The notes under the pieces: generated by a model
What the model saw: only the letters and a program-made list of their open reading frames with translations
What the model was told of the DNA's origin: nothing
Database searches by the model: none
Part shown: positions 62,554 to 64,000 of the stretch, in pieces
Layout of the letters: every line of letters starts with the position of its first letter
How positions within the stretch are numbered: position 1 is the stretch's first letter
NCBI RefSeq assembly: GCF_011694815.1
Contig: NZ_CP050177.1
Coordinates: 1,302,001 to 1,366,000, forward strand
Reading direction: 5' to 3'
Length of the DNA stretch: 64,000 nt
From: Streptomyces liangshanensis
GTDB taxonomy: Bacteria; Actinomycetota; Actinomycetes; Streptomycetales; Streptomycetaceae
Position numbers and translations under genes: made by a program

Positions 62554-63546
62554 ATGAAAGCCGTACAGATCGCCGCGTTCGGCAGCCCCGCCGACGTCCT
62601 CACCGTCACCGACCTGCCGGACCCGCCGCGGCCCGTCGGCGACGAGGTCGTCGTGGCGGTGGAGTACTCGCCGGTCAACATGCACGACCTCGCCTTCGTC
62701 GGCGGTCTCTTCTTCGAGCCGCCGCTGCCCGCGATCCCCGGCAACGAAGGCGTCGGCCGCGTGGTCGCGACCGGACCGGACGTGACCGGTGTCGCGACGG
62801 GCGACCGCGTGGTCCTGCCTCTCCTCAGCGGCGCCTGGCGCGAGCGGGTGACGGTCCCGGCCGCCGGGCTCACCGCACTGCCGGACGGTGACGTGCGGCA
62901 GTACGCGATGCTCGCCAGCAATCCCCCGACCGCCGGGCTGATCCTGGACGAGTTCGTCCCCCTCCGGCCGGGCGACTGGGTGGCGCAGAACGCGGCGAAC
63001 GGCGGCGTCGGGCGCGCCCTGATCGCGTTCGCGCGCGCCCGGGGCGTACGCACCGTCAATCTCGTCCGGCGCCCCGAGGCGGTCGCGGAGCTGAAGGCCG
63101 CCGGCGCCGATGTCGTCGTGGTCGACGGGCCGGACGCCGCCGACGAGATCCGGTCGCTGATCGGCGACGCGCAGGTACGGCTCGCCGCGGCGGCGGTCGG
63201 CGGACCGGCCGCTTCGACGCTGCTGCGGGTCCTGGCGCCGGGCGCCACCGTGGTGGACTACGGGAGTTACGGCATCGCCGTCGATCCGCGGGACGCGGAG
63301 GTCACCGAGCGCGGGATCACCGTGACGAAGTTCTTCGTCGGCGCCTTCGACCGCGCGACCAAGCTCGTACCGCTCGTGGACGAAGCGGTACGCCTGGTCG
63401 AATCCGGCGCACTCACCCAGCCGGTCGCCGCCGTCTACCCGCTGGCCGAGGCACGCGAGGCGGCGGCGCACACACTCCGCGGCGGAAAGGTCCTCCTGCG
63501 CGTCGCCGAAGAACAAGGCGGGGCGAGCGGCAACGCAGGGAGCTGA
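62554..63546 (+). CDS. Zinc-independent MDR oxidoreductase (quinone/enoyl reductase)
   Basis: A 330-aa medium-chain dehydrogenase without zinc ligands. The N-terminal catalytic domain has GNEGVGRVVATG, the nucleotide domain has NAANGGVGRALIAFAR, and the enoyl-reductase (MECR)-like stretch is ASNPPTAGLI. Expected reactions are NADPH-dependent reduction of quinones or 2-enoyl thioesters. Controlled by the divergent TetR. ATG 62554 is not preceded by a strong ribosome site. Confidence 0.9.
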   Translation: MKAVQIAAFGSPADVLTVTDLPDPPRPVGDEVVVAVEYSPVNMHDLAFVGGLFFEPPLPAIPGNEGVGRVVATGPDVTGVATGDRVVLPLLSGAWRERVTVPAAGLTALPDGDVRQYAMLASNPPTAGLILDEFVPLRPGDWVAQNAANGGVGRALIAFARARGVRTVNLVRRPEAVAELKAAGADVVVVDGPDAADEIRSLIGDAQVRLAAAAVGGPAASTLLRVLAPGATVVDYGSYGIAVDPRDAEVTERGITVTKFFVGAFDRATKLVPLVDEAVRLVESGALTQPVAAVYPLAEAREAAAHTLRGGKVLLRVAEEQGGASGNAGS

Positions 63547-63677
63547 AACCGTCAAGGAATCGTCAGGCTGAGCGGGGCCGCCGAATCAGATCGCCCACAC
63601 ACCAGGCTCGTCCGCGTCGGTGCCGACGGGGCGCCCGTTCGCGCGATCGCCACCACCGGCGACAACCAGGCTCGGGT

Positions 63678-63700
63678 GGCCGGGGGTTGCCCCCCCGGCC
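63678..63700. terminator. Bidirectional hairpin between convergent genes
   Basis: A 9-bp GC stem (63678-63686 with 63692-63700) and 5-nt loop lie between the oxidoreductase stop and the TetR stop. Confidence 0.65.
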
Positions 63701-63714
63701 GCCCGGCGGTGGGG

Positions 63715-64000
63715 TCAGAGGATCGCGAGTCGGGCGACCAGGAGTTCCACCCTGCGCTCGGTGTCCTCCGGGGGGAGGCGGCGTGCTCGGGTCAGGGTGG
63801 CCAGTCCGTGCAGGGCCGCCCAGAAGACCTCGGTGAACAGCTCCGGGTGGACGCCGTCCCCGGCGACCTCGCCGAGGCTCTCCAGCAGGGCGGCGAAGGC
63901 GTCCCGCAGGGGGCGCGGGGTCTCCTCGTCCGCGAAGGCCAGGCCGCCGTCGAGCCGGAAGAGGGCGTCGTAGACCGCCGGGTTGCGTGCGGCGAAGTCG
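63715..64000 (-). CDS. TetR family regulator, C-terminal part, cut by window edge
   Basis: Reading minus from base 64000 gives 94 residues ending LLVARLAIL, stop TCA at 63715-63717. The sequence NPAVYDALFRLDGGLAF, followed by HPELFTEVFWAALHGLATL, matches the WHG-type ligand domain of TetR proteins. The N-terminal HTH lies beyond the right edge. Confidence 0.8.
   Translation of the reverse strand, partial: DFAARNPAVYDALFRLDGGLAFADEETPRPLRDAFAALLESLGEVAGDGVHPELFTEVFWAALHGLATLTRARRLPPEDTERRVELLVARLAIL

Noticed and set aside
1..64000. CRISPR arrays, tRNA or rRNA genes, insertion sequences and phage attachment sites
   Set aside because: No regularly spaced long repeats, no transposase or integrase motifs, and no tRNA-like cloverleaf was noticed on reading; the only short tandem repeats are at 5051-5071 and 6618-6668.

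Overview
The window is high-GC actinobacterial chromosome, almost certainly Streptomyces: GTG starts and four-base start/stop overlaps are common, many genes sit next to divergent TetR, MerR, IclR or HxlR regulators, and the left half is an aromatic polyketide cluster. No rRNA, tRNA, CRISPR array or insertion sequence was recognised.

Region 1 (1-30.6 kb) is most of a hybrid type I / type II polyketide cluster. The type II core is KS-alpha, chain-length factor, ACP, a C9-type ketoreductase, a didomain aromatase/cyclase, an ActIV-like metallo-beta-lactamase-fold cyclase and a small SRPBCC protein. Set among these genes is a two-protein modular type I PKS: a loading protein KSQ-AT-ACP (Gln replaces the KS cysteine) and one fully reducing module KS-AT-DH-ER-KR-ACP whose AT carries the methylmalonyl signature YASH. 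There is no thioesterase. A discrete AT and a KSIII-like protein with Ser in place of the active-site Cys lie beside them. I read this as a starter line that makes 2-methylbutyryl-ACP, or its desaturated form through the nearby acyl-CoA dehydrogenase, and hands it to the type II synthase. Post-PKS genes are an FAD monooxygenase, a P450 and an alpha/beta hydrolase with an altered nucleophile. Sugar genes are RmlA, a 3,5-epimerase, a 4-ketoreductase, an N,N-dimethyltransferase, a 3-C-methyltransferase and one glycosyltransferase, together pointing to a vancosamine-type C-methylated dimethylaminosugar. An AlkZ/HedH4-type DNA glycosylase with a QxQ motif suggests self-resistance to a DNA-alkylating product. 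Together these point to a pluramycin-family (hedamycin/kidamycin-like) genotoxin. The 4,6-dehydratase, 2,3-dehydratase, aminotransferase, further glycosyltransferases, regulators and exporter are not in the window and probably lie to the left of base 1.

Regulation: the four divergent promoters and one intra-operon gap of the cluster carry triplets of TCGAG-like pentamers repeating every 11 bp, the layout of SARP activator operators. Strong hairpins close the three convergent or terminal operon ends (18-62, 5089-5138, 23890-23922).

Region 2 (30.7-38.7 kb) is flanking chromosome: an amino-acid ABC importer lacking its ATPase gene, exonuclease III, an MBL-fold hydrolase, a PcaD-PcaC fusion, a zinc alcohol dehydrogenase and an ABATE/zinc-ribbon regulator.

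Region 3 (38.8-64 kb) is a run of small stress/catabolic genes paired with regulators: DJ-1 protein, SDRs, an HSL-type esterase with TetR, a LAL-type LuxR regulator, three MFS exporters, a frameshifted aldehyde dehydrogenase with TetR, MerR, ketopantoate reductase, HxlR, IclR, a pentapeptide-repeat membrane protein, GNAT, TetR with a quinone oxidoreductase, and a TetR cut by the right edge.
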